Below are positions 50,715 through 63,072 of a stretch of 64,000 nucleotides of DNA, one piece after another. How positions within the stretch are numbered: position 1 is the first letter of the stretch; each line of letters begins with the position of its first letter. The position numbers and the translations under genes are program-made. The notes beneath the pieces are model-generated. The model made no database searches, was not told the origin of the DNA, and saw nothing but the letters and a program-made list of their open reading frames with translations. The DNA comes from Brachynemurus nebulosus. Lineage: Eukaryota; Arthropoda; Insecta; Neuroptera; Myrmeleontidae. The stretch spans positions 5,519,076 through 5,583,075 of the forward strand of contig JAPWDM010000022.1 of the NCBI GenBank assembly GCA_035578155.1, read 5' to 3'.

Positions 50715-53446
50715 ATGGCTTCCAACGTGAAATTGCCGTCTATGAGTGGGCCAGTCGCTTCAATTAAGCGGTTCCGCCTCCTCAACTTTAACATCGGCGG
50801 TGGTCACTTGATGACGAAGAAGAACTTCTCACTCTGCTGCACACCCACAACATTGATGCTGCTGCCATCACAGAGACCTGGCTCAAACCTAATAAGAAAT
50901 TTTCTGTTCCAGGCTACAAAATTTATCGCAGAGACAGAAGAGTCCACCAAGGAGGGGGCGTAGCACTGCTCATCCGTAAGGGTGTCAAGCATAGTGCAAT
51001 TTCCGACCTCGAAATCCAGACCGAACATGTCCGCGTGCTGATCGAGGCGACGTCACCATTCATCGTCACCGCCGCCTACACACCCGGCCAAATTGATGCA
51101 GACGACTTCGAGAAGCTCCTCGAGCGCAGTCCTCACACACTACTGACTGGCGACTTTAACGCGTTCCACCCAGCGTGGAACAAGGCAACGACCGACATCA
51201 ACACCAACGGGAGGATATTAATCCGGCTTCCCGAAGAGACTAGAACTGAACTACTGTCCCGGACGGTCCGACACACTACCCGCAAGCAGAAGGACTCCTT
51301 TGTAACACCATCGATCTAACCATTACCAAAAACATGAATACCTGTTCCAGCCATACCTACACCATCCAAGGACCTGAATCCGACCACGTTCCTGTAACTA
51401 CGGACATCTGCTTTCATGTGAAAAAACCTAAACGCGTAACAGTGCAGGATTTTGCTAATGCGGACTGGAGCAAATTCAGGACTATGATAAACGAAGGTAT
51501 CAGTATTCGAAAGGATATTGAAACCATTCGTGATGTTGACACTGTCCTGGAGGAGCTGCAGCATGAAATTAGCGAAGCCAGTAAGCATTGTATCCCGACC
51601 AAACGTGTCCCCAGGGCCTACACCTATAACCCGAGTCCCGAAATCCTTGAACTAATCCGGGAACGGAATAGACAAAGACGACTGTACCAGCGGACAAGAC
51701 AAATACATTACAAAGACTTACAGACGGACCTAACCGGACGGACAGATACGTGACAAAATACGCGACGAATGCGGACGACTATTTAACGACTACGTTGAAC
51801 AGCGGATTGACTCCAACCAGGACTTTTGGCAGCTAATTCGCTCGTTCAAACTAGGTGACGCGACAATACCGGCACTAAACAAAGACAATTTGTTAGTTAC
51901 AGATTCTTCGGAGAAAATCCAAATTATCGCGGAATCATTCCAGGAGGCGCACCCCATCGGAGAGCAGCTGCCACATCCACGTGAACGCGCGGGTATTGCA
52001 CGAGCAGCAGCCGAAATCGCGAATGCGTCTGTCCTGCCGACTACTATCAAACCAACAACTGTGGCGGAGATCAGTAAACACCCTAGGAAAGCAAGGAATC
52101 ATAAGGCCCCCGGCGCCGACACTATCTCCAACCGGCACCTGAAAAAGGTTCCGAAGAAAGCTCTTCTTCGGATGAAACACATCTTCAACAGTTGATTACA
52201 ACTCAGCTATTTTCCGCAACAGTGAAAAGTGGCAAAAGTTGTTCCTCTTCCCAAACCGGGAAAACCACCCAACCTCCCCACCAGCTATCGACCTATCAGC
52301 CTGTTTCCCTCGATCAGCAAACTCCTTGAAAAAGTCATCCATACCCGCCTTCTATCACACATAGAAGAACATGAACTAATCCCAAATGATCAATTTGGTT
52401 TCAGATCCGGTCACTCAACGACGCACCAGCTCGGTAGGATTACCGACTACATCACCCGCGGATTACGCAAGAAGCTGAACACGACGCTGGTATCTCTGGA
52501 TATCGAGAAAGCTTTCGACAATGTATGGCATGCCAACCTCATCGCCAAGCTGCAGTCCCATGATGTACCAATATATGTCACCAAAATCATCCAAAACTAC
52601 CTCACCAACCGGAGCTTTTATGTCGAAAGCGGCGACGCCAAGTCCCAAGTTCAGCGTCCTCCAGATATCAGCAGGCGTACCCCAAGGTTCGATCCTTGGG
52701 CCAGTCTTGTTCAGCTTATACATCAGCGATATCCCCAAGATGCTACCCAAGGTCCAGATCGCCCTGTACGCTGATGATACTGCCGTCTTCACTTCATCAA
52801 CGAGAGCGAACCAGTCGACTGCTATCGATAGGCGGATTGAAAAGACGCTCACCACCCTCCAGGACTACTTCCAGGAAAACCGCATCAAAGTCAACTCCAA
52901 CAAGACGGAAGCGACCGTCTTCACGCACTCCAGGCTGCTTTCACGTTCCCAACTTCGATGCGGCGTCACCCGTCATCAAGTATCTCGGTCTGTACCTTGA
53001 CCGCAAGTTGACATTCAAGACCGTTGTAACACGACGTAGAATCGCCGGCGAATGTGGCTGCCACACTGCGGCTCCTACTGATCTCCAATGTCATCCCGAC
53101 GGCGAAGAAGATACAGCTGTACAAGACGTGCATCCGGCCGATCGTCACATACGTCGCACCTGTGTAGTGCACTGTTTCATCTGGCAACATTGCCAAATTG
53201 CAACTGTTCCAGAACAGGATACTTCGACTTATCCTAAGCGCCCCGCGACGTACCCCGGTACGTCAACTACATCAAGAATCAAGCGTTGAACCTGTTCTTG
53301 ACTACATTATGTCACTAACGTCACGTCACCTGGCCAGATGCCGTCTTCACCACAACGATCGAATTGCTGACATGTTCCTGCCTTCAAAGACACTGTCCAA
53401 GCGGAGCAAGAAGTTCATCCTGCCGATGGATATCTCCCCACCGTGA
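50715..53446 (+). pseudogene. LINE ORF2: AP endonuclease and reverse transcriptase, multiply frameshifted
   Basis: It starts MASNVKLPSMSGPVASIKRF. The endonuclease domain reads 'NIDAAAITETWLKPNK', 'GGGVALLIRKG', 'LLTGDFNAFHPAWN' and 'SDHVPVTTDI'. Reverse transcriptase follows with 'HKAPGADTIS', 'KVVPLPKPGKPP', 'SYRPISLFPSISKLLEK', 'NDQFGFRSGHSTTHQL', 'LVSLDIEKAFDNVWH', 'GVPQGSILGPVLFSLYI' and the active site 'ALYADDTAVF'. The end reads 'NRILRLILSAPRRTPV'. These pieces lie in all three plus-strand frames, so at least six frameshifts plus stops have accumulated. The RT catalytic YADD is intact. The enzyme would nick the target and copy element RNA there. Confidence 0.92.
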
Positions 53447-54540
53447 CTGCCCTCGGTGCCGGGAGGCGGTCAAATGTGTACGTGCGGACGGAGTAAATGA
53501 AGAGAAAGTGTGTGCGTAAGTGTCTTTAGGTTAATTTTTTTTTTATTTTTAATTATTCATGTTTAAAGGTTTTTTGAAAATTTTCCTTTGTATCGAGTCA
53601 CTATTAATTAAGTTTTTTCATGTATTGTAATTATTTAGTATTGTACATGTTAGGTTAGGGTTAAGCACTAGTTATAGGTACCTAAATTTAAGTCACGTAT
53701 TATATTTACATAAAAATCTTTGTAAAATATTGTACCGTTGTTTGAAAAAATATATTCTATTCTATTCTATTCTAAGAATTTCTACAAAGGACTGACTTAC
53801 TTTGCGTTCTTTGAGTTTCATTTATAATGATATATGAACAAAATCGTTATAATTTTTGACGATTTTCAAATATCTTAAGTGGAAGTAAAATATTGAATAA
53901 AAAAGTTTAACAACTAACTCTGATAAATCTGAAAAATTAACAAAAAATGTATCTCCTCTTCAGGGGCGGATTTACGCACAGGCAGACCCAGGCACTTGCC
54001 TGGGGCGGCAAATTTTGGGGAGGCGGCAAAATTTGTGTTAAGAAATGATATTTTTAGATTCAGACAAATTTATAATACAAAAACTAGTTCTATTAAGAGC
54101 AGGTAAATATAAAAATTATTTCCACTAAATTTTTAACTATAAAGGAATTATCGTTTTCACCCAAAAGTGTACTGTACTTCTACGAAACGCGTGAGTTATC
54201 TTAAAAATTTCTGTTTTATTGACATTTTGTGCTAGGATATTTATTTACTACTTTATGTATTTAAATGTATTATCGGTATTCTGGTTATTAACTTATTACT
54301 CTTGCTATCCCCTGTTATAATTATTAATTAAAAATCCAAAACTGCCAGAAAAAATGTAACTGTAACATTCAAATATACCTACAGTTTTTGCAACAATTAA
54401 TTTGGATCAATTTCTTGGAAATCGGATTGTTTATGTTTATACCTACATATAATAATATAGCATTTATTAACGTGCATGGTACATTTATTAACGCGTTTTG
54501 TATTTATCAAGTGTCATATTTTCTACTGTACATCAAGAAA

Positions 54541-57147
54541 ATGGCAGATGGGAGAAAACGTTTAAGTGGAATACAATACAAGAAATTAAGAAAAGAAAAG
54601 GAAGCTAAAGAGAACTTTGTTTTAAGTAAAACCTTAAAAATCGATAGTTTTTTTAATTCACAATGCCAGTTAAAAAGGCAAGCTAACGAACAGAACAAGA
54701 ATCAAAGCTTGGTAAATGAAAAAGAAACCAATAACAGTGTTAAGGAATTTCCTAGTGATAGTGGTGCGGAGAGTAGCAGCGACACTAGTGACAGTAATAA
54801 CAGCGAGGACCAAGAAATTATTCATACTGTTAATAAAGAGACTTTTTTATCCAAGGAGGACACAGCTGTAGATCCAGTCAATGCCGATGTCAAAATAACT
54901 ACTGCTACTTCATCTTCAACTTCTAATAAGGTAGGAGAATTAGAATTTATAGATCACGATCCTATTAATTGGACAGTGAATGAGAGAACTCGTGATTACG
55001 TGGCAAAATTTGATTTCTGTCAAAATATCAAAGCAGATTTTAAAAAATCGATGAGACAGTATAACGACAGTACAGTCAGATACCTTACAGTAAATATGTT
55101 TCAGCGCAAGCTTACTAATGGTGAATTATTGCCTCGTAATTGGTTAGTGCTTTCTGAGAGTACTGGATGCGTTTTTTGTGGTGTCTGCGTAATGTTTTCA
55201 GACAAAAACGCCACTAAAAGCAAGTTTTCCGAAGGAGGATTTAGTGACTGGAAAAATGGAAGTGCATCACTCTCAGAGCACGAAAACTCGATTAATCACC
55301 GAAATTGCCTTAAAACCTTTAAAGAACGAAGTCAGTTTAAAAATCGTATTGATAATCAGCTTGTAGGACAATATCAAACTGAGGTTAATTATTGGAAGAG
55401 TGTTCTTTAACGTGTTGTCGTTGTTGTTAAAGCGTTAGCATTACGTGGTATGTCATTGCGTGGGTATGACGAGAAGTTTGGAAGCAACAGAAATGGGAAT
55501 TATATGATGTTGCTTGAAGTTATAGCTGAGTTTGACTCCTTTTTAGCGTGTCACATAGCTAAGTATGGCCACCCAGGTAGCGGTAACACATCATATCTTT
55601 CTCCAACTATTGCAGAAGAATTTCTGTTTATTTTAGCTACTAATCTCACAAATAAAATTGTTTGTGAAATAAAGCAGGCGAAGTATTTCTCATTGATAAT
55701 TGACTCTACATCGGATATCTCACATGTAGACCAACTGGCTATCGTGATAAGATACGTTAAAGAAGATGGTTATCCCACAGAACGGTTTTTGACATTCCTT
55801 CCCAATACTGGCCACAAAGCTGAAGACATGTTCAATGCTATTATTAAAGTCTTTAAGTGTTATGGCTTGGACATTAGTAATTGTCGGGGACAATCCTATG
55901 ACAACGCCAGCAATATGTCTGGAGTGTATTCAGGTCTCCAAGCTCGAATCAAAAACCTGAATGGCCATGCTGTTTTTATTCCATGTTCTGCTCATTCTTT
56001 GAACCTTGTCGGAACTAATGTAGCTGAATGTTGTAATACAGGTGCTTTCTTTTTTCTGTTCTCGCAAGAACTGTATAACTTTTTTAGTTCATCTACTAGT
56101 AGGTGGGGTTTATTCCTAAGATCAGTTCTTGAGAGTCATGGCCATCCTACTACTCTAAAAAATCTCAGTTCTACTAGATGGTCTGCACGAGATGACGCCT
56201 GCAAAGCTCTGAGAAATAACTGGCAAGAAATTTATCGAACTTTGCGGAATATTTTCGAAGATCCAGCACAGAAAGCAGTTACTCGCGCTGAAGCAAGAGG
56301 TTTAGCTGCAAAAATAGATTCGCTAGAAACTGCTTTTATGGCTGAATTTTGGAGTTTTATACTTCAAAGGTTAAATGATACAAATAATAAACTGCAATGC
56401 ATGCACATTGACCTTAAATCAGTGGTCCAGTTGTATGATTCGTTAATTAAGCTAATGGAGTCAACACGAGATGATTTTAATTACTTTGAAGAAAAAGCCA
56501 AAGAACTATCCCAATCGAAAGTCTATAATGACGAGAATAAACGTATGACTAAAAGAAAAAGGCAACATGACGAACTCTGTGAAAACGAAGATGCAGTGTT
56601 CACTCCGCGCGAAAATCTGAGGATAAATGTTTTCATTGTTATCATCGATAACCTAAAAACACAACTTGAGAAAAGAAGAAATGCATACGCAGAGGTAAAT
56701 CGAAAATTCCAAGTGTTAACTCAAATTACAGATTTGAGCAACGACGACCTAAGGAAGGCAGGTGAGGAGTTTCTTAAAGAATATCCAGATGATTTAGAAA
56801 AAGCCTTTTTGGATGAAATTATTCATTTTAAATGCTTTCTGGACGAAGTTGCATCAGAAGATTTTGGTAAAATGGAGAAGAAAAAAAGTAAAGCACAAAA
56901 GGACAAAACAAACTGCTCTCCAATCCCAATGCCAGTTGAACTACAGCCAACAAAAGAGAATAAGCGGTTGACACCTCTGAGTCTTTGCCACCTCATTCGT
57001 AAAGATGATCTTCAGATGATGTATCCAAACTTAGATATTGCTCTGAGAATGTTTGTGAGCACGCCTGTCTCCAACTGTTCATCGGAAAGAGCCTTTCATG
57101 CCTTAGAAGATTAAAAACATATCTTCGCTCAAACATGGGAGAGGATC
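54541..57147 (+). pseudogene. hAT transposase, main part (one stop, one 1-bp deletion, then split)
   Basis: I take the start at 54541 (MADGRKRLSGIQYKK), where family-like sequence begins. A longer frame opens at 54388 without recognisable content. After a Ser/Asn-rich region comes a TTF/ZMYM1-like zinc finger ('CVFCGVCVMF', then H and C in 'HENSINHRNC'). An in-frame TAA at 55408 is the only stop before the transposase core. The core has 'FSLIIDSTSD' (Asp near 55702), 'GQSYDNASNM' (Asp near 55900), 'PCSAHSLNLV', 'STRWSARDDA', and the dimerisation domain 'PVSNCSSERAF' (Glu at 55085+2000, i.e. about 57085). A 1-base deletion near 57111 shifts the frame to 'RLKTYLRSNMGED', where an insertion cuts the gene. 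Catalytic D, D, E and the Cys/His pair are all kept. Confidence 0.9.
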
Positions 57148-57380
57148 CCCGCGTCGAAATATTGAACCTGCATTAAACCTACATTATTCCTTTTAATTGA
57201 ATTAAATAGGGTTAAAGTAGTTTCAGAATTACATGTAAAAAAAGCCTACATTAAGCCTACATGTTGTCGCAAAATGACAGATTCTCCACTTATAGTGTCA
57301 AAGTAGTATCTCTACTGACCCTACAATACTGCTCCTTGACCCTTAAAATCAGATGTTGTGAGGCTGAAAAGAGGTTCTTA

Positions 57381-57500
57381 ATCGTATACATACAATACAC
57401 TAATACATATACGCATACGTACATACATACATCCATACATACATATATATGTACATTCGTACGCGTATGGATGTATGCATGCACACATGCATATAGATAT
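57381..57500. repeat. (CATA)n-rich simple repeat
   Basis: Imperfect CATA/CATG tetranucleotide repeats. Open frames on both strands here (YICMYVCMYV-type) are simple-repeat translations. Confidence 0.85.
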
Positions 57501-57719
57501 GGTTTTAAAATGAATACAAAAGTATTTTGTTATTTTACGTTTATTAATTTTAAGTATATACATTAAGTACAATTCAAATTAAAATCATTTAACCCATGTT
57601 TTACATATTTTAAACACCATTTAAATAGTAATAATTTCTTTTTAATATTATTTTTTAATAATAATAATTCTATGTATATTTGACAATTAATTTAACTATT
57701 TGATTCTTGTTATTCAAAT

Positions 57720-58015
57720 ATAAACAATTAAAATGTAATGGTTTTTCAGTTCTTTCACAATTATCATTTTTAGTTGATCTCAGTTTTTTCATATAAACAC
57801 AAAATTTTAATTTTTCATCTCACCCCAGGGCTTGTTTACCGCTTGCAAGCCACTTCTGTTTGGAGCGTCACCACAACAAGCTAACAATTATTTTAAATGC
57901 ACCTCAATTTTTAACAATTAAAATGTAACGTTTTTTTTTAAATTTTTTCACAGTTTTCACTTCTAGTTCATCTCAGTTTCTTCATATAAACACAAAATTT
58001 TAATTTTTCACCTTA
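57720..58015. repeat. 193-bp tandem duplication, diverged
   Basis: ACAATTAAAATGTAA begins two similar stretches (about 57724 and 57917). Both continue to CATATAAACACAAAATTTTA and TTTTTCA. They lie inside the 2.86-kb element. Confidence 0.7.
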
Positions 58016-58351
58016 TGAATTGTAGAGTTCATTTACCCGGTTCAAATTAAAATTTACACTTAACATTGATCCAATTTTAATTATCAAATGATTTACGTAA
58101 TACTTTGTGAGGTTGTTTACATTTAAATTGATACAAAATAAAGAAATATTTACTACACATATTTGACAATAAATTTGATACACTTTATTAAATTCGTTTT
58201 AAAGAAAACTAGTTGGTCATTTCTTCAAATAGCTGAAACATATTCACGTACCTTATCGGCCATTTCCGTCGTCTGTGTCGTAAAGTTTCGTTTATGTCTA
58301 TTGTTCATCTTTGTCAATCATTCCGGTATATAATGTATATGCATACATATA

Positions 58352-59735
58352 TACAGTGTCTTTTATAAAGTTCGCACAGTATGGGAAACTTTTTTACTAA
58401 TAAAATTTTTTGAAAAATATTCTAGCAGGGTTAGTTATTGCATCAGTTAAAATGAAAAAATAGCTAAACTTATCTTATCCCAGTTTGCAATTTGACAGGA
58501 AACCGGAAATTTCAAATCTGTGATATATAAACAATAACATTGTGTCCTTTGAAATATTAAGGAAATTTTGACATCGTATCAAAATTTGGTATGATAAACG
58601 TATTACAGTCTGCAAAAATAAAGGTCAAAAATCTGTTTTTCCAAAATACGACTTTAAGTGGCCCTAAATACAAAAAAGTTCATGAATTCTAGCAAAATAA
58701 AAATTATGCCGTTCTTTGAGATCTGTTTATTCATAAAGTCACAACTGTCATCAATGAAATGAAATTTTCGTAACGAGGAGGTATCTTGACTACTTACTGC
58801 AAAGAAAATAAAGCAATAACAATTGCTCATGCTTGTTAAAACTAAAAATGTTACAAAGCACGTCTTTTTGTGACCAAGTTAAATTTTTCTATTGAAAGAC
58901 CAATGTCTACGGCAATATTTTGATAATAATTGTGATTTTATGAATATGCAGACTAGACAATTTAAGTGTAGTAAACATATTCTGATAGCTAAATATTATA
59001 GTCTGCAAGAATAAAGCTCAAAAATCTGTTTTTTGAAAATACGGCTTTAAGTACCCCTAGATTCAAAAAATTTTATGAATTCTAGCAAAATACAAATCAT
59101 ACCGTTCTTTGAGATCTGTTTATTCATAAAATCACAATTGTCATCAATGAAATGAGATTTGCGTAACGAGTATTTTGACTACTAACTGCAAAGAAAATAA
59201 AGAAATAACAATTATTCATGCTTGTTAAAATTCCAATATTACAGAGCGTGTCTTTTTGTGACCAAGTTAAATTTTTCTATTGAAAGACCGATGTCTGTAG
59301 CAATATTTTGATGATAATTGTGATTTTATGAATACGCAGATCTCAACGAATGGTGTAAGTTTTATTTTGCTAGAATTCGTACAATTATTTTGAATTTAGG
59401 GTCAGTTAAATTCGTATTTTGGAAAAGCAGATTTTTGGGCTTTATTTTTGCAAACTGTGATATTTAGCTTTCGGAATATATTTACTATGTCTAATTTTGA
59501 TACGATGCCAAAATTTCTTCAGGAGGTAATCAATAACTTTCAAAGGATTATCATTTTTCATAATTCACAAATTTGAAATTTCCGGTTTCCTGTCAAATAT
59601 TAAGCGGGTGGTAAGAATTGTTTAGCTAGTATCTCATTTAAACTGATGCACCAACTAAGCCCACTAGGATATTTTTCAAGGAATCAATAATAAAATTGTT
59701 TCCCATATCATGCGTACTTTATGAGAGACACTGTA
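58352..59735. mobile_element. TA-flanked foldback element nested in the 2.86-kb element
   Basis: The ends are TACAGTGTCTTTTATAAAG and, inverted, TACAGTGTCTCTCATAAAG, with TA on both sides (58350-58351 and 59736-59737). The arms are long inverted copies (for example CCGGAAATTTCAAATCTG and its inverse). The left arm's inner part is repeated in tandem with a period of about 393 bp (58606 and 58999). There is no transposase. TA targeting suggests the Tc1/mariner superfamily. Confidence 0.8.
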
Positions 59736-60010
59736 TATATGTATATTATTTTTTCCCATATATTTTTTTAAACTAATAAAATGTTTTGAGACTACATCGA
59801 ACCTGCTCAGACCTACTATTTAATTGTTTATAAAGTGTTAAATAGCATTAAGATAGGTTTAAGGACGGTTAAGTAGCTTCAATGTAGGGTTATTATTTGT
59901 AAACATTGTGTTTGTAGGTTCATTAAGAGTCGATATAGGTTCACTTAGGGTGAATGTAGGCTCATTTAGATGTTAGAAGGGTCAATGCAGTGTTAAAATC
60001 TTGACTCGGG

Positions 60011-60122
60011 TCGTTTAAACTCGCTGGCTGCTCTATCAATTGAAGGTGACATGTTAAAGTCAATGGATTTTTCTGATGTTATTGATACCTTTGCCCAAAC
60101 AAAATCTAGAAGAAAACTGTAA
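60011..60122 (+). pseudogene. hAT transposase, C-terminal end after the insertion
   Basis: From the codon CGT at 60012 the frame reads RLNSLAALSIEGDML, then KSMDFSDVIDTFAQTKSRRK, Leu and a TAA stop at 60120. This is the usual end of ZMYM1-like hAT transposases, where an L-A-x-L-S-I-E segment follows the dimerisation core and the protein ends in basic residues. It continues exactly from the sequence before 57148 once the insertion is discounted. Confidence 0.88.
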
Positions 60123-60739
60123 ATACTTTTGTTATAGTTAGATTTCTTCCATCATATTTTCAGTTTTATTATTTTATATCGAAATATCGAACAAATATTA
60201 TTCAGTATTTTTTGCTCTATTATTATTATTTCTGTGCTGTAATTTTTGAGATAAAATTAGTTAAGTTGCATGTGTAAGTATTTTCTGTTTGTCATTAAAA
60301 AAATTATGTTTATACCAATATTTTTTGTGAATTTATTTAAGTTTGCCTCAGTTTCTGATTATTTATATTATTAATGTTTATTTATTTTTACATGAAATGA
60401 CCGTTAATGGAAACGGGACAGACAATCAAATTGGGGAAATGAGGACGTAAAATATAGAAAAGGGGAAGGGAGAAGAAAGAATGAGTGAGATAATTGAGGG
60501 TGCAGAGGCGGCATTTTCTGCACTGCCTGGGGGCGGCAAAATAGTAAATCCGCCCCTGCTCCTCTTGTGTGTTATATCATTGACACAAATCTTGTGTATA
60601 AATTTGACATATGCTTTGTGTTAAAATAACACAAAAAATTGAGTGGACCGTTCTGGACATGTGAAATATGTAAATTTTAACACAAATTTTTTCACTGTGT
60701 AGCATTTCTACAAGTCTGGAAAACAAAGGAACTGGGCGT

Positions 60740-60946
60740 TGTTATCGCGTAATTCTGTAAAGTTCTATGAGTTATGCCCAGAAGCCCAGGTGGCTGTAGT
60801 TTGGGCAAAAGAGGCAAAGAGACATATGATGTGATTGTGGGTAGGGGATGGATTTTTTTAAGTTACTGATCCCCTCCCCTTTTTTTATCAAAGAGGGGCG
60901 CCACTTTCAATTTTGGCCAGAAGCGCCAGTTACCTCAGCTACGCCA

Positions 60947-60949
<3 letters not shown>
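60740..60949 (-). repeat. hAT-like right end next to (AT)n
   Basis: Read on the minus strand from 60949 it starts CAGTGGCGTAGCTGAGGTAA and contains GGCGCCCCTC. The form is that of a hAT-type terminus. The opposite end is not seen. It abuts (AT)n at 60950-61009. Confidence 0.45.

Positions 60950-61009
<60 letters not shown>
60950..61009. repeat. (AT)n microsatellite
   Basis: About 30 AT units. Confidence 0.95.
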
Positions 61010-61010
<1 letters not shown>

Positions 61011-61022
61011 CTTGAAATTTCA

Positions 61023-61090
61023 CTAAATACTCGGTCGAATAGTCGGTTATTTAGAAACCGACTAGTCGGCTAAATCTCTAATCGGAACAT
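61023..61090. repeat. CGACTAGTCGG-rich fragment
   Basis: Steps TCGGTCGAATAGTCGG and CCGACTAGTCGGCTAAATC lie close together, with the palindrome CGACTAGTCG. It resembles subterminal sequence of a hAT-type element, but no ends can be paired. Confidence 0.4.
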
Positions 61091-61639
61091 TTCTAATAAT
61101 TAACAAAAATAGGTAAGATAGAAGTTTACTATTTCAAATACGGCGATAAAAAATGAAAAATTTAAAAAAAAAACTTCAAATTTATTTTAACCTAGTTTCT
61201 CTGAGATAGTCAGGTACAAAAAAATACCTATCTCAAAAAAAAATTTCTTTTACCAAAAATTAAATAATGTATTAATATTCTTCAGTGATTATATTTGTAT
61301 ATCACTTGTTTTGTTTTAATTTTCGCGTGCTTATGTTGTAGCAATATAAAAACATTGTTGAAAAATCGTTGTAAAAACGTAAAAATGTTTTAAAATAATG
61401 TTTATAAATTATATTTAAAAAACGGCGTGGTGAATAATTTTTATTTCTTATTATTAAATAATATGGTTTGTAACTTTATATTTTATAACATATTAAATTT
61501 TTATCAAATTCCTTTGACAGGTTTTTATTTTATTCAAACAAAAGTAGTTTTCCCATAAGATCCCGTGTTAAAATTACAAAACTTTAAAATTTTAACTTTA
61601 AGTTTTTCTCAAAATTGGGGTGGTCAATTTTTTTTAGTA

Positions 61640-61733
61640 AGGGCTCGTATTATTGGTACTGAATTAAATAAATATCTAGAGAAGTTTCGTTAAAATCCTT
61701 TAAAAAAATTGTTTTATCGGGCAACTACCTTAA
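61640..61733 (-). repeat. TTAA-type terminal fragment
   Basis: Read inverted from 61733 it starts TTAAGGTAGTTGCCCGATAA. A similar start is at 43860. The second end is not identified, so element limits are unknown. Confidence 0.4.
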
Positions 61734-62110
61734 GAACCCTCTCTAAAAATATCCCACTCGATGGGATATGTGTAAAAAAAAATTTTCATCTCCCCTTTTC
61801 AATCCCTAAAGACGGAAATATTTGTATTTATTAATTAAGATATTTACCTGTATAATGTATTTGCAAAATTTAATGTTCATAGATTCGAAGATATGGAAAT
61901 TATAAAGGTATGACACTATGACAGACGAACAGACAAAAATACAAGAATCGTGGGTATTTTCATTAAAAATCACAATTTCATCCAAAATAATTTTAGATCA
62001 TCAAACTGTAACTTTTCCATGGTTGAATATTCTAAATTACATAATTTGAACTTAAAAAACCAGATTACAACGTGAAACTGAAAACATTCCCTTTTTACCA
62101 TTGGTATTAA

Positions 62111-62347
62111 CAGGGCCGGACTCACCCTAAGTGCCACCCTGGGCACCGTGAAAAATGCCGCCCCTGTTTACCTTAAAACGAAAAATAAGTATTTCTTTTT
62201 TAAATTTTTTCCTCTCGAGAAAACAGGCGACGAGCAAAAAAAAACGTCAAATTCCAAATTTTGCTGAACTCTTAAATAGCTTTTCGGCGTCCCCCAAACC
62301 TGCTGCCTGGAGCACGTGCCCCCGCTGCCCTCTTAGATCCAGCCATA
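62111..62347. mobile_element. hAT-type short non-autonomous element with exact 8-bp target duplication
   Basis: GGTATTAA flanks both sides (62103-62110 and 62348-62355). The left end is CAGGGCCGGACTCACCCTAA. The inverted right end TATGGCTGGATCTAAGAGG is a decayed version. Inside lies GACGAGCAAAAAAAAA, the inverse of the poly-T/GCTCGTC signature of the elements at 12.4 and 44.3 kb. A 66-residue frame through it is not a gene. Confidence 0.85.
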
Positions 62348-62433
62348 GGTATTAAAAATTACCTCATTAATTATATTTATATTGAAACTAGCCGTATACC
62401 CACCCAATGGATTTACCATCGGCAATATTTCAG

Positions 62434-63072
62434 GATGTTAGTCAGTGTTAGAAATTTATTAAGTCGATATATTATTTTTTTTAATAGCCATAGTAATATA
62501 TTTTTATACAATATCACAATATCATTTATGCAAAAAGAAATAAACTGGTGTAATGTAAAATATATTAATTAAAAATTCTTTTATTTTCAGATAACAGCCT
62601 CCTCTTTTACTAAAATATACCTAATAAAATTAGGGGTTGGGGGTGGGGGATGAAACCCCAATGATTTTATAACTGTAATTTTGGTATCATAATAAAGATC
62701 TTAAAGTGTCATTATATATATAGTTTCCATACCAAAGCTTTTAACATTTCCAAGATATTTAAGAAAACTGAAAGAAATCCAAATTTTCAGGGGTGAATTT
62801 CACCCCTTTAAACCGCCTATGGGCACGAACGGAATATGGCTCGTGATTATTTTTAGTAAGATCTACAATCCACCAAAGTTTCAAAAATTTTTGAGTGATA
62901 CAGTTGGATACCTTTCCTTGTTAGGGGACGAATTTTCAAAAATCCTTTCTTAGTGGTCACTTACGTTAGATAGGGAACTCCTGTGCAAAATTTTATTCTT
63001 CTAAACCCAACGGCTTAGGCTGTGCGTTGTCTGTCAGTCAGTCAGTCAGTGTTAGAAATTTATTAAGTAGAT
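62434..63072. repeat. Repeat bounded by 30-bp direct copies
   Basis: GTCAGTGTTAGAAATTTATT plus AAGT occurs at about 62440 and again at about 63046, the second preceded by (GTCA)n. Between them is AT-rich sequence with 'CCAACGGCTTAGGCTGTGCG' near its right end. No coding frame is seen. It may be a non-autonomous retroelement or a duplication. Confidence 0.45.

Larger units (their letters stand above)
57148..60010. mobile_element. Unclassified 2.86-kb element inserted in the hAT transposase
   Basis: The ends are CCCGCGTCGAAATATTGAAC on the left and, inverted, CCCGAGTCAAGATTTTAACA, with CTGCATT shortly inside both. The dinucleotide TC occurs at 57146-57147 and at 60011-60012. Removing the element plus one TC restores the transposase frame exactly (E-D, then R-L-N-S-L), so boundaries and duplication size are well supported. 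Subterminal AACCTACATT/AATGTAGGTT-like steps are repeated near both ends. I could read no transposase. It carries a 193-bp tandem duplication and a TA element. Confidence 0.8.
53961..60558 (+). mobile_element. hAT element, complete ends, carrying a nested insertion
   Basis: The 8-bp target duplication CTCCTCTT is exact (53953-53960 and 60559-60566). The ends read CAGGGGCGGATTTACGCAC and, inverted, CAGGGGCGGATTTACTAT. GGGGCGGCAAA steps lie just inside both. The transposase runs on the plus strand from 54541 and finishes at 60122. Without the 2863-bp insertion at 57148-60010 and the 2-bp duplication, the element would be about 3.7 kb. The exact target duplication suggests a fairly young copy. 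Confidence 0.93.

Noticed and set aside
54388..54540. Extension of the hAT transposase to the upstream ATG at 54388
   Set aside because: The extra 51 residues are hydrophobic and AT-rich, unlike the family N-terminus. MADGRKRLSG at 54541 is a more plausible start.
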